A stretch of 64,000 bases of DNA from Anaspis maculata (Eukaryota > Arthropoda > Insecta > Coleoptera > Scraptiidae): NCBI GenBank assembly GCA_949128115.1, contig OX421963.1:52137306-52201305 (forward strand), in the 5' to 3' direction. Of the stretch, positions 46,573-56,973 are shown in pieces. The translations under genes were made by a program, and so were the position numbers. A model generated the notes under the pieces. That model saw nothing but the letters and a program-made list of their open reading frames with translations. It did not search any database and was not told the DNA's origin. Every line of letters begins with the position of its first letter. The stretch's first letter is position 1.

Positions 46573-47100
46573 ATGCGCGTATGTTGTGTGGAAAGTTGTC
46601 CGCACAAAGTCCAAGACAGCATTTCCCCCAAATGTTGCATTCCACGGGGTTTTCCTGCTGACGAAAATAAGCGAAATAAATGGATGGCCGCCACTGGAAG
46701 ACACGATGCCGGCATCAGGAAAAATTTAAAGGCTAACGAAACAACCTCAGCTGTTTTACAAGTTGTACTTGCAAGGCCAAAAAGGGGGCGTCCAAATCAC
46801 CGTTCAAAGTGCTGGGAATGCTACCTCACTCCGATTACTGTAACTTTACAACAAAACCCCAATATTTTGCTTCAATCTTAGGTGTCTCACGGGGCACTTC
46901 AGAGCGGAAGATTTCTATTCATCAGTGATTAATTATTTGTACAAAGAAGACACTGAAAACAAATGCTGTTCCGAACATTTTCTTGAGGAGCTTGTTCCTT
47001 TTTCTGGCTCCTGTAGCACTTCACTTCCACCTTCAGGTTATTCACAAGTGGGTACCTACGTCTTCAAAATACCCTTCCGCACTATACTTCAACCCCTTAT
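46573..47100 (+). pseudogene. THAP domain gene copy 2, apparently decayed
   Basis: The ATG at 46573 opens MRVCCVESCPHK and GFPADENKRNKWMAATGR, clearly homologous to copy 1. In the second half the sequence reads CLTGHFRAEDFY, giving C-x3-H instead of C-x2-H because of small indels around 46882-46900, and the copy 1 acceptor (gcttcag) has become gcttcaa, though a cttag follows. A downstream part (ENKCCSEHFLEELVPFSGSC) is kept. The altered Zn ligand spacing and lost acceptor suggest a pseudogene, though a shifted splice site could rescue it. Confidence 0.55.
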
Positions 47101-47294
47101 CACGCTGGTTCCCCGTCATTTGATGCTTACACTTTACACTTATAAACAAGTGAAGCGTTGTCGAGTCTGTAGGTTTGCATCGTGGCGAGACTTTTGCTCC
47201 ATATTTTGGTTCTGCTCTACTGACAACTGATGACAAATTGTAACATATCGTTGTCAGGGGTAATGAGAAATAGAAAGTCACTGACACTGACATA

Positions 47295-47792
47295 TACTAC
47301 GTTTCCATGGAGAATTGAAATCGATTTGAAAACGGTATCGGGATTGAAAACTGCATGTAAACGCTTGCAACATCGTATTCAAATCGATTTGAGTCTCAAG
47401 GTCGATTCGGCAAATTCTGGGATCGTATCGGGATCGGATCGAAATAATACTCATGGAAACCCAATCGGATTGGATCGAAACATCAACAAACAGAAACTGA
47501 TACATAGCAATGAGTAAAACCGCTGTTCTGGTCGCATCGAGGGTCGCATTCATACTTGCACCTGTTGTCCGCACTTCTGCCTTCTGCTCACTTGCAGTTT
47601 GCAGAGTACTTGCACTTTCTTTGATACGTTAGGTTGGGATAGTTTTAGGTTAGGATTAGACTTACACGACAGATATGTTAACAGAATTCAAATCGATTTG
47701 AATACCGAGTTCGAACCACTCATGTGAACACTTCCGTATTCAATCCCGATACCGTTTTCAAATCGATTTCAATTCTCCATGGAAACGTAGTA
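47295..47792. mobile_element. 498-bp inverted-repeat element with 54-bp perfect ends
   Basis: The first 54 bases (starting TACTACGTTTCCATGGAGAA) are the exact reverse complement of the last 54. ATA flanks both sides. Unit 1 reads GACAGAGTTGCTACGGG where unit 2 reads GACATA-[element]-ATAGTTGCTACGGG, so the insertion postdates the THAP duplication. AAATCGATTT-type palindromes recur inside. Confidence 0.85.
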
Positions 47793-47954
47793 ATAGTTGC
47801 TACGGGAGAATGTGAGGCAAATCCCGCCAATGAGCGGAGATAGGAGGCAAAATGAGCGTGACAAAGAAATAGGTCCATTCTGAAATGAGTCCATCATTCT
47901 CAAAAAATAGACGTTTTTGGAGATGGCATTGTGATTTTTTTTTCATGCGGTGAT

Positions 47955-48175
47955 TTTTACCGCATTTTCCATCTTGATGAAAATTGCTATTTCAACCGCT
48001 TTGTCCGTTTGTCCGACCGTTCCTCGAACTCCCCGCAAACTAGACGCTCTGGGAAAAGATAGGCTACTATTGGTTAGTCGCCTCTCCCAGATTTCGCCCC
48101 CAAACGACAAAAAGTGCAACTTTCACAATTGTTACTGATTGAGATGTTCCCTCAAACATTCAGAAACTGCTAATA
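47955..48175 (+). repeat. HINE 5' block, truncated copy
   Basis: CCGCATTTTCCATCTTGATG, AAAATTGCTATTTCAACCGC and GTCCGTTTGTCCGACCG match 11289 on, followed by a fragment of the 262-bp satellite (CGCCCCCAAACGACAAAAAG, CTCAAACATTCAGAAACT). It has no 3' block. Confidence 0.6.
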
Positions 48176-49173
48176 GTGCGGCGGTTAGTGAGAACCACCT
48201 TGCATTTTGTGATAAAAGCATGAAATTTAGCGTATACGCTCTACAGACTGTCCTTTACTATATACGAGGCGGACCCACGATGGAACCGCCGTGCAGCTGT
48301 CAGAATTGTCATTTGCCTACCTTTCAGAGGCAAAAACTGAAACCGGTTATTGGGCTGATTCAAAAGTGACGTCTATCAATGCAGTAGACCTTCACAGTAA
48401 AACTTCACCACAACAAATGTCAATATTGCAAAAGGAGGGGGAATGGAATAGTTCCAGCCGCGGCACAGATTTTCTATTTTTTAAATTTCGGTCCAAATTG
48501 GCAAGTTTGGTGTTGTTTCCGACTAAAGACCACCTTCTAATTTGAAATTGAATGTTGTGATTGCAGTTTGGGGAAAAATGTTTTATTTAAAAAAACATAC
48601 CTATTTAAAAAAAAAATCTTGGGCTTTTTTTATTTTGACTTTTATCCTAATTCAAGGCATTCGAAGTGAAAATCCTTATTTAGTTCACTTCTTCAAAGCT
48701 TCTTGCACATGAAAACCATGTACGAAACCTGATATGATTCTTACTTGACAAGATCGTGAGCTTTGGAAGAGAAACAGACCCTGTCCAGTTTTTTGCCTTG
48801 TTTTACAGGCACCAACTCACAAAATGTTCATACTGCTTCAGGTACCTATACAGCTTGTGATTTCAGCGGAAGCAAATCCAAAGCTGCCGCATTTGAGCTT
48901 CAGTTAGTCAGGGCCGGGCCAGGCTTATTTGCCGCCTGCGTGCCAGCGAAAAATTGCCGCCCCCTTCATCGGCAGTGGAGACCCCCCCCAAAATGCGGGT
49001 ATTTCTTCCCCCACGTACCCGCTAGCAAATTGCAGATCTCAAATCTCAAGGAAAATCTAAGCAGTGTTTGTTTTGTGTTTTACTCAAGTTTTAGTTTTAG
49101 TTTTTTGGTTGATAAATGACTGATGACATGTGTGGCGGCGGCGAACGCAAAGTTGTCACTGATAATAATAGTG
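48176..49173. other. Unassigned sequence
   Basis: No repeat or gene is recognisable. A 118-codon + frame (48763-49119) has no domain. Confidence 0.35.
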
Positions 49174-49384
49174 CGGGAGCCCACTGCAAAATTCTGGGTC
49201 GATCGCTTTTATGAAGAATTTCTGTTTCAATCGATAGTGGGCAATACGATGAATCTTCCGATACCCGACAGCCAACTTGCATCCCCTGCTATAAGGGTCG
49301 CCGCCGGTTTTAAAGATGCTCATTTTGAATCATTTTTTACACCTCTTGCTTATATAAAAAAATGTCACAATGATTGACAGAAGG

Positions 49385-49457
49385 CGACATGGTCGAGTGG
49401 TCTAGATCAAAGTAAACGAATTCAAAGGTCAGAGGTTCTAATCTCCGCGAATACCTT
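49385..49457 (+). repeat. tRNA-like (SINE-head-like) segment, left arm
   Basis: GGCGACATGGTCGAGTGGTC contains a good A box (TGGTCGAGTGG) and AGGTTCTAATCTCC a good B box (GGTTCTAATC), about 45 bp apart, followed by a T-run at 49456. The acceptor and T stems pair poorly, so it is a tRNA-derived sequence, not a working tRNA. The box style resembles Ser/Leu tRNAs. Confidence 0.55.
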
Positions 49458-50007
49458 TTTTTTTAATTTTTTTTTTTTCGCATTTAAAAAGCTTGACTTA
49501 CTTGAACTTTTTAAAATTGCGGAATTGGACGACGTTTCTCAATTTGGAGTAACTTTCGTCGCTAAATTTATTAATGCTGCCGTTTTTTCACACAAAAAAT
49601 ACTAGTATACTAGTAGAGTGTGGAGAATTGAAAAAAATAAGGGTTTCCTAAAATCAGGTGTGAAAGTGTATAAGTATGTATTTCAAAATTTCAAAATCCG
49701 AAAAACTCGATTTTTTTTCAAAATTTTCATATATTTTTTGAAAAAAGACCCTCATTCTCTTGCTAGCTCAGATTTAAATAACTAATTTTTCTGTTACGTT
49801 TTTAGCTGCACAGATTTGGCAGTAACTCACGATAAAAGAATCTATCTGTTGTTTCTCTTCCGCTCTGCAGCTGATCCGCAGTCTGTTTCAGCCGTTTTTT
49901 ATGCTAGGAAATAACATCCTCAACTACTGAAAATGGTATCTTTGTATTAAACAGTGATATGTGTCTGTCAAGCTTTTAAAATGCGAAAAAAAAAGAATAA
50001 GAAAAAG

Positions 50008-50081
50008 GTATTCGCGGAGATTAGAACCTCTGACCTTTGAATTCGTTTACTTTTATCTAGACCACTCGACCATCTCGCCTT
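50008..50081 (-). repeat. tRNA-like (SINE-head-like) segment, right arm
   Basis: Minus-strand copy of the left-arm segment with few differences (GGCGAGATGGTCGAGTGGTC; B box identical). It is also followed by a T-rich stretch on its own strand. Confidence 0.55.
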
Positions 50082-50109
50082 CTGTCAGTCATTGTGACAT
50101 TTTTTTATA

Positions 50110-50469
50110 CCGAGCGTTCATAAATTAAATGGGTCAAGGGTGCCTGTGACTTTGAAAACATCTGTCGGAACTAGCATCGTTCATTTGATGTCTGTAATTT
50201 TTTGGTTATCGTAATTTGTCAAACCAGTCGCAGTTTCCGTTTTCGGGACATTTTAAATGTGATTTTACGGCAGGGCACAAAACCTACATCATCGAGGAGT
50301 ATTTTCGAACTTGAAGTATTCTCGTAAACTCACGGCAGATCAGAGATCAATAATATGGGACGTAACTTGTCAAAGTTTGACAAATTTAATACAAAAGGAT
50401 TACGCTAGTTACGACAGACGTTTTTGAATTCACAGGCACCCTTGACCCATTTAATTAATGAACTCTCGG
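50110..50469. mobile_element. 360-bp TA-MITE inserted in the right arm
   Basis: Ends CCGAGCGTTCATAAATTAAA and (minus) CCGAGAGTTCATTAATTAAA; inverted ends of about 80 bp. The left arm of the host element preserves the empty site: CTTGCTTA-TA-TAAAAAAATG against CTTGCTTA-TA-[MITE]-TA-TAAAAAAATG (read on the minus strand). A 185-bp relative is at 23725-23909. Confidence 0.9.
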
Positions 50470-50650
50470 TATAAGCAAGAGGTGTAAAAAATGATTCAAA
50501 ATGGGCATCTTTAAAACCGGCGGCGACCCTTATAGCAGGGGATGGAAGGTGGCTGTCGGGTATTGGAAGATTCATCGTATTGCCCACTATCGATTGAAAC
50601 AGAAATTCTTCATAAAAGCGATCGACCCAGAATTTTGCAGTGGGCTCCCG

Positions 50651-51329
50651 GACTATAAGGCACGTGCGTGTACTGCTTTCCCAGGAACAGCCCTGAAACT
50701 CGGGACTCGAGACTCGGGCGTCGGTTGCGCGCAAGAACTTGCCTGCTACGCCTGCTAGGCCCGACCCTGCACTTAGTGCCGGCGGGGTTTGAGAAAAATC
50801 GCTTTCACTACCCGATGAGTCGTTCATCATTGACTTGTCTAAACTACTGTCATAAGTCTCATAATAATATACCTACAAATTTTGTTTCCTAATGTCACAG
50901 GTAACTATGTTTTATGAAGAAAAGCACTCTTGCGATTGCGAGTAAGAAATCAAACAATTATTGTAACATTAGTATTTTGCTCAATTTTTTGTGATAGTCG
51001 CCTAAAAAATGTCGTGTGCACCTCGGCCAAAAGGTTCTTCTTTGGCCTCACCTGTTCTGCAGCCTCGGCTACAAAAGTTCAGATTCGGCCAAAAAACATT
51101 ACCTTTATGGCCTTGATACACAAAGTACTATTGTAAACTCGTCCCGGAAAGCCCCAAAACGAAAGCAAATTGCAAATTGGAGGTACTAACATCAATTTCG
51201 GTTCAATACGCAACTTTGAGCGGCTGGGTTTTTTGAAATTTGGTTTAATTTACTTTTTACACGTAAATTCTTTTGCCAATGACAGACTGCACGGCGATCC
51301 TTGTATGCCTATAATTCTTCAGGGTTTGG
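50651..51329. other. Unassigned sequence
   Basis: The minus-strand frame ending in the right arm (50405-50830) extends through this region with a Ser/Ala-rich start; no domain is recognised. Confidence 0.35.
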
Positions 51330-52370
51330 CTTGTATTTTTGACTGGAAGAGGCGGAAGGATTGATGATTGCATGGGGCCCCCTTTTTGGACGTAGGGCAT
51401 TGTATACTCTTTAATTTGAAGCATCGAAAGTTGAACCGGCTTCGAGAGGTTAGGAATATTTTTCACAACTGTCAAATGTCAAGGCTCTTTTGATTTATTT
51501 GTTCATTGGCGAAAATTAAAATAGGTCAAACATCAGACATCACGTCCCGCAAAAATGTTCCGGCTATCTGCAAAGGAAATACGCAAAAAATGTGTTTCAA
51601 AACTGGTCCGGCCAGAGCAGCCAACTACAAAGTTTTGGGGATTTTCGATATTTCACATTTGGAAACTTAGAAACAAAATCTCACAGCCAACTAGAATCAC
51701 GGTACAAGTGAACATAGTTTAGTAGGTTCACTTGTACTGTGACTCTAGTAGTTGGCTGGGCGAATTTTCTACTTGAGCAGTGTAGGTTTTCTGCCTTTTT
51801 ACCTGGTGTGAAACTGACTTCTCTAGAAGTGAAGTTATATTTCTTATCAAATTGGCCTGCTGGATTGTTCCTTGTCTTGCGAATAGGTCTGCAGGTTGGC
51901 GTGTTTTTTTCGACTGCAAGAGGTGAAAGGATTGATGATTCCATGGGACCGGGACTCCTTCTTTTGGACGAAGGCCTAGTACTTTTTTAGTTTGAATCAA
52001 CCTAAAGTTGAACCGGCTTCGAGAGGTTAGAAATATTTTTGAAACCTGTCAAATGTCAAAGTTGCTTTGATTTATTTGTTCATTGGCGAAAATCAAAAAC
52101 AGGTCGAAAAATTGCTACATTTTCCAATATAATGGAAAAAAGCGTCAGACATCTCCTCCCGCAAAAATATTCCGTCTATCTGCAGAGGATAATAATATGC
52201 GTAAAAAATGCGTTCCAAAAGTGGTCCCGAACGACGAACGCTAAATGAAGCCAGAGCAGCCAACCGCAAAGTTTTGGGGATTTTCTATATTTCAGGTTTG
52301 GAAACTTACAACAAAATCTCACAGCCGACTCTAGAATCACGGTGGTACAAGTGAACATACTATAGTATGA
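51330..52370 (+). repeat. Tandem duplication, two units of about 0.4-0.5 kb
   Basis: Unit 1 (51340-51720) and unit 2 (51895-52365) share GATTGATGATT, AGTTGAACCGGCTTCGAGAG, GATTTATTTGTTCATTGGCG, CCAGAGCAGCCAAC and AAGTTTTGGGGATTTTC. Unit 2 has a 50-bp extra stretch near 52110-52160. Between the units, 51687-51757 forms a hairpin of about 30-bp stem (CAGCCAACTAG...TAGTTGGCTG). Confidence 0.7.
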
Positions 52371-55300
52371 AGAAAGGCAGTGTTATCACAGATATTCACG
52401 CATCTTTGATCATATCCTTTCCTAGAACTACCCCGATGAAACGATTGGTCCTTGTGCTTTGTGCTCCTGCAGAACATATTTATTTATACGTTTGAATTTT
52501 TTCGTCCGATGTGCAATGCAATGGGTTACCATATATGTACCCAGATATAAAATATGAATCTGTATCACAATGATTTCAGGTTTGGTGGTGGGGTGTTAGG
52601 GTTCTGTTTACCTGAGAAGGAGCTGTAATATAGGTTCGTTTTTACCTGCGTTGCTTTTCCGTTGTTGCGTGTGTAGATAGGTATATTATGTTGATCTTTC
52701 ACGAAACGTTCGAACGTTTCAATCTCGGTGACTGGGATTGTTGAGGTGGTTTAATAGGCAGTTACTTACGTGGATGATAAACTGTATAGCGTGAATCGTA
52801 CCTACATTAATAAATATATTCCGAGTACTGAGCATCATGAATGAATCGCGATTACTCATTTTCCGTGGAAACAATCGATTTATTATTCCAACAACTAATA
52901 ATACGTAAACGAGTGAATGGTGGGTAAATTTCAAAACTGGGTGCTGCGCCAAAGCGGATGCGCAAGCCATAGTTCTTCCTTCGTTCTTCGTGTACGCCTT
53001 GAAATAAAAATCGCGTTTCTCCCATTTTCCATTAACAGTGTTATGTTATGCACATTTTTTTATAATTCACCGTTCACACGTGCTGATGGGCTTCTTGACT
53101 GGCAAAACCCCGAAAATTTAAATTGCATTTGCCTTTGGATTCGAAGTACAACAACTTCCGGAACGGGCGAGTCCAAAATAAATGCTGCCGGGGTGACACC
53201 GGTCCCTACCACAACAAGACCATTGCGCCATCTCGTTATGTCCCGCCGTTTCCTTCAGTTGTTTCGGTGTTGTTTGTGAAAGGAGCGTGGGGTCTCTGTC
53301 TCGCGTTTGTTTATCTCCATCCCAGGCACAATAAAGAACAATTGTTTATTGTTGTCATAGTTATTTTGTTGTCCGTTGTTGTTCTGGCTTCCAAGTGTTA
53401 TTCGAAATTTTTTGCTTTACCAGTGTCTAATCCGCGCGCGTATTTTAAATATTAAAACGAATCTGCAATGCGGTGGAGCACGAGAAGGAGCAGAGAGGAA
53501 TGCAATGTGTTCGAACCGGATATGGTGTCTAAAACCCTGGCAAACACGTGTACGCTGCACATGATTGTGACAGGATGCTATAACAGCACAGGAAACTATT
53601 TGTTATGCTTGTTTGAGGTAAGACGCTGCTGGTCATGTGGTGTGGGAACGCATATAGGGATACGCTTTGGTTATGAATTATTATTAGTACATGAATTTTG
53701 GAAAATAGATAAAATCCAAGAAAAAATAGAATTGTGGAGGACAGCGACGTTGCCAAATCGCTTTTGACGAAAGGAATTCAAAAAATGCCTGTGTGGATGG
53801 ATGGTGATGTCGCAGATGGAATAGTGATTATGGTCTTCCGTGTTGCAAATGGAATGCGCGCAATCCGTTATAACGCAAACAAAACAATTCCTGCGTATAT
53901 TGCTGGCTGCGAAGGAGAGGCGAGTAAACTGCGCGCAAAAATCCATCTCGCGGATAATGGCCACACAGTTTAAGTACGTCAAAGGAATTATTTATCGTAA
54001 AACGATCAAATTTTCACCCGATATAATTGTCGGATTGTTTGTAGATGTTGTTGGATGCTAACTGTATTTGTAATGATGTTGCAACAATATTAGGCGGCGA
54101 TGTGGCGCGCGTTTATAGCAACACAGCCTACTATCGTGACGCACCATTCCACTATTCAGTTACTTTCTTCATTCATAAAACTTGACGGTTATATAGCTCT
54201 AGCAGCTAGCTGACTACCTAAATGATGATCGCATTACTCATACAGCAGTATTATAGTGAACTCACGTTGTAGTTCAGATCTAATCGGAACTATCCGATGT
54301 TTGTTGTCATTGTAGACAGGTGGCAAATGGGAAAAACTATCACTCCTGTTGAAAACTTTGTATCTGGTAAACATTTTCTAATATCGCAGAAACATCAAGA
54401 AATCTTACCATTTGGAGATACAGAGTTTATCACAACCCATTGACACTGACAGGGGTCTGGTTAGACAAAGTGACCAACTTGCTCGTGGAGAAGTAATTGG
54501 TTATTGAGAATTTGAAATGTTCAATCATTCAAAGAAAAAAGACAGTTAACACAGTAAGCTCATGGCATGGCACAAGAAAATGTGCTGGAATAGGTAGACG
54601 GATTGCGTGTCATATCGACCAAAAACAGCTTATTGCTGAGTGACGTCGATGGTGGTAATGATCCCCAGAGTCGAGTCAACAAAATGGGCGTATCCATTTC
54701 CGGTTACAAGCATCGTATTTGGTACAGACAGTTGAATAAATAAAAAGGATCTTGTCATGAAGGGAACCCCGAATTCGAAAATTCCAAAAGTAGAAATGGA
54801 TAGCAGACAGTGTTTCAGAATGTTTTTGAAAGAAAACTTTCGGACAGTGCATAGATTTTTAAGATAAAAATTATTGAAGTTGGAGCGAATTGTGGATATG
54901 TCCGTTATGTCCGCGTATTGAACCGAAACGACGCATTGCAAACTTGCAAAGAAATGAGAAAGCATGAAAATATCAATCTGCATGCCAAAAAGACCACAAT
55001 TGTAAGCTTTTTGAAGAATTATTATTTGAAAAGAAGGGACAAGCACTCTTTAACTACCCAAATTACTTTAACGATTAACAGAATCCTTCAGTGCAACACA
55101 CTGGTTGGTTTTAATGGCGTGAACCGTAATGTCATAGTGGTGAATTGAATAATTAATTATTAAACAGTTCAAATAAACAGGAATCGCGTTCATCCGTACC
55201 TAGGACACCTTTAAATTGGATTAGGAACACGTTGATAATGAAGACATCACTGTAAAGTCGGAGGTTTTTGGTCCTCTCTATGACACAAGCACCAACAAAA

Positions 55301-56971
55301 ACAATGCCCGGAGTTTGTGCGCATCATGTTTTAACCTCATGATCTAATCTATTTCCCAATAGCCAGATAAATTTTCAAAAGAATCAAAACATGGGAGAAG
55401 GATGTTTTCAATCGGCAGAGGGGGAGTGACTCGCCGTCTTTCTTGGTTTGCAATGTTCGAAAGTCACCAAAAGGTTGTCATGGAAACGATTTTCATATAA
55501 CGAGATCTAGCATAAGCAACAGCGCCCCCTTGTCTGCTTAATTAAGGGCGCCTGCTCTACATATTTGCGCATTTTAACTTAAATTCCGTTATATTTTCAG
55601 AGATGCCAGCAGTGTGATCCATTGACAGTGTGTTTTCCCATAATGTTACAACGAATGCCTTGATCTGTTTTGAAGAGAATACATTTGAGGAGGCTTGCTG
55701 TATTGAAAAGAAAATCGAAATTTCACTAATCATGCAGAAAGCGCGCACCGTCTCAAAGGTGTACCGTTTACGTTTAGTGGGGTTATATTATCGTGTGGGC
55801 GCTCGATGTTTTGTCAATATACTCACGATGTTGTGCTCGGTATTAGCTTTTCGGATTGATGCAAGTAATTATAATCGCACTTGTCTATGAATGAGAGAGG
55901 AGAGGCAAGAGTCGTTGACGAGGCAATGCGTACGGTACCAAGGCCGGTCACGGAAACGAGGTCGTCGCGGTCGTAGTAAACAAACATGGGCGATTTTCCT
56001 GTGTGTTTGTGTTGTACGGAGAGGGAGTATAGTAGACGCTTATAAGCCAAAGTGCATTTTTACGTTTTCATCCAGTCCACTGCTCTATTCATGAAAAGGC
56101 TTCAATGAAGTTCACAGTTTTTTTGCATTGGAAAAATTTTCGTATAAAATAACGTTCAGCAGCTTGTTACAATGAACAGGAGAAGTAATCTTGATGAGGA
56201 GCAGTTTAGCATATTGATATGAAATGAAGCATTTATACGTTATTGATCCCATGCCGCCTTTTGCTGCCCGAAGTGAAAACTGTGACATCGGAATTTTCAA
56301 TGAGGCTCTGAAAACGAAACGGAAGGACAGAATTTTCCGAGCGCTTTTCCATCGATGATGCTCTTGCTTTTTAATGAGACGACGGTGGGGTGATCTTCAT
56401 GGGTCTACGCGAAAATGTGGTGTGCAACTTTGAATTTCATTGGCATTTACACTGTATCTTTACCTGCGTTCTGCGTTTATGTTTTTTTGCAGCAGATATT
56501 TTTGCGCATCTAGGGAGGGTTGTGTAGATTCTGGTCCACCTTTGTTTTATTTTGTAAATAATTCGCAAATAACACATTGGACTCTCTGGCATTGATAGCC
56601 GGCGTAGTCAAGAGACTAAAATATGAGGCATGTATGACCTGCGAAAGAATGCAGGCCTCAGACAGAATCACAACACGGTCAGTCAACAACCTCCGCTCGT
56701 TCACTAACACGTATATGGAGGAGAGGAGAGTTTGTACCCACGGAATTGAATACGGAATGTTGTGTGTATGTGCATGCCGTGAGCCCGTATCGAAGAGCGA
56801 GTTAAAGTCCCACGGAAATCCCGCGAATGCCTATTGAGTGATTTGTTTTTTTCCGCTACCGAACATGGTTCTGCAACATTAGTCTTCGGAGAACTCGAAA
56901 ATTCGCAGATAATAGTGGCTGCTAATAAAAGAAACCTTCATTTTCCTACCATAAATTCAGAATCTTCAATG
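52371..56971. other. Largely unassigned 4.6-kb stretch
   Basis: No repeat structure is obvious. A donor-like gtaagacg follows an open frame at 53618, and a 138-codon minus frame at 54630-55046 is hydrophobic but not recognisable. This is one of the least repeat-disturbed parts of the window. Confidence 0.35.
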
Positions 56972-56973
56972 TA

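Larger units (their letters stand above)
46440..47890 (+). repeat. Tandem unit 2, enlarged by a 498-bp insertion
   Basis: It repeats unit 1 in the same orientation, with an extra internal duplication of an AATTAGAATTGTCACTGTCA segment (46478-46520) and an inserted inverted-repeat element at 47295-47792. The rest aligns with unit 1 throughout. Confidence 0.75.
49174..50650. mobile_element. Inverted-repeat element with tRNA-like heads, one arm interrupted by a MITE
   Basis: Left arm about 49174-49505, right arm about 49970-50107 plus 50470-50650. Both contain CGGGAGCCCACTGCAAAATT, TTTATGAAGAATTTCTGTTT, ACACCTCTTGCTTA and the tRNA-like segment. Arm identity is high (about 95% by eye). Both arms keep an open frame (AKFWVDRFYEEFLFQSIVGN), which may be shared history and not selection. 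The central 460 bp are AT-rich. Confidence 0.75.

Noticed and set aside
49385..49457. Functional tRNA gene
   Set aside because: A and B boxes are good but acceptor and T stems mispair, and the copy in the other arm shares the same defects, so it is tRNA-derived.
54630..55046. 138-codon hydrophobic frame on minus
   Set aside because: No domain or repeated membrane-helix pattern of a known family; the opposite strand is also partly open.
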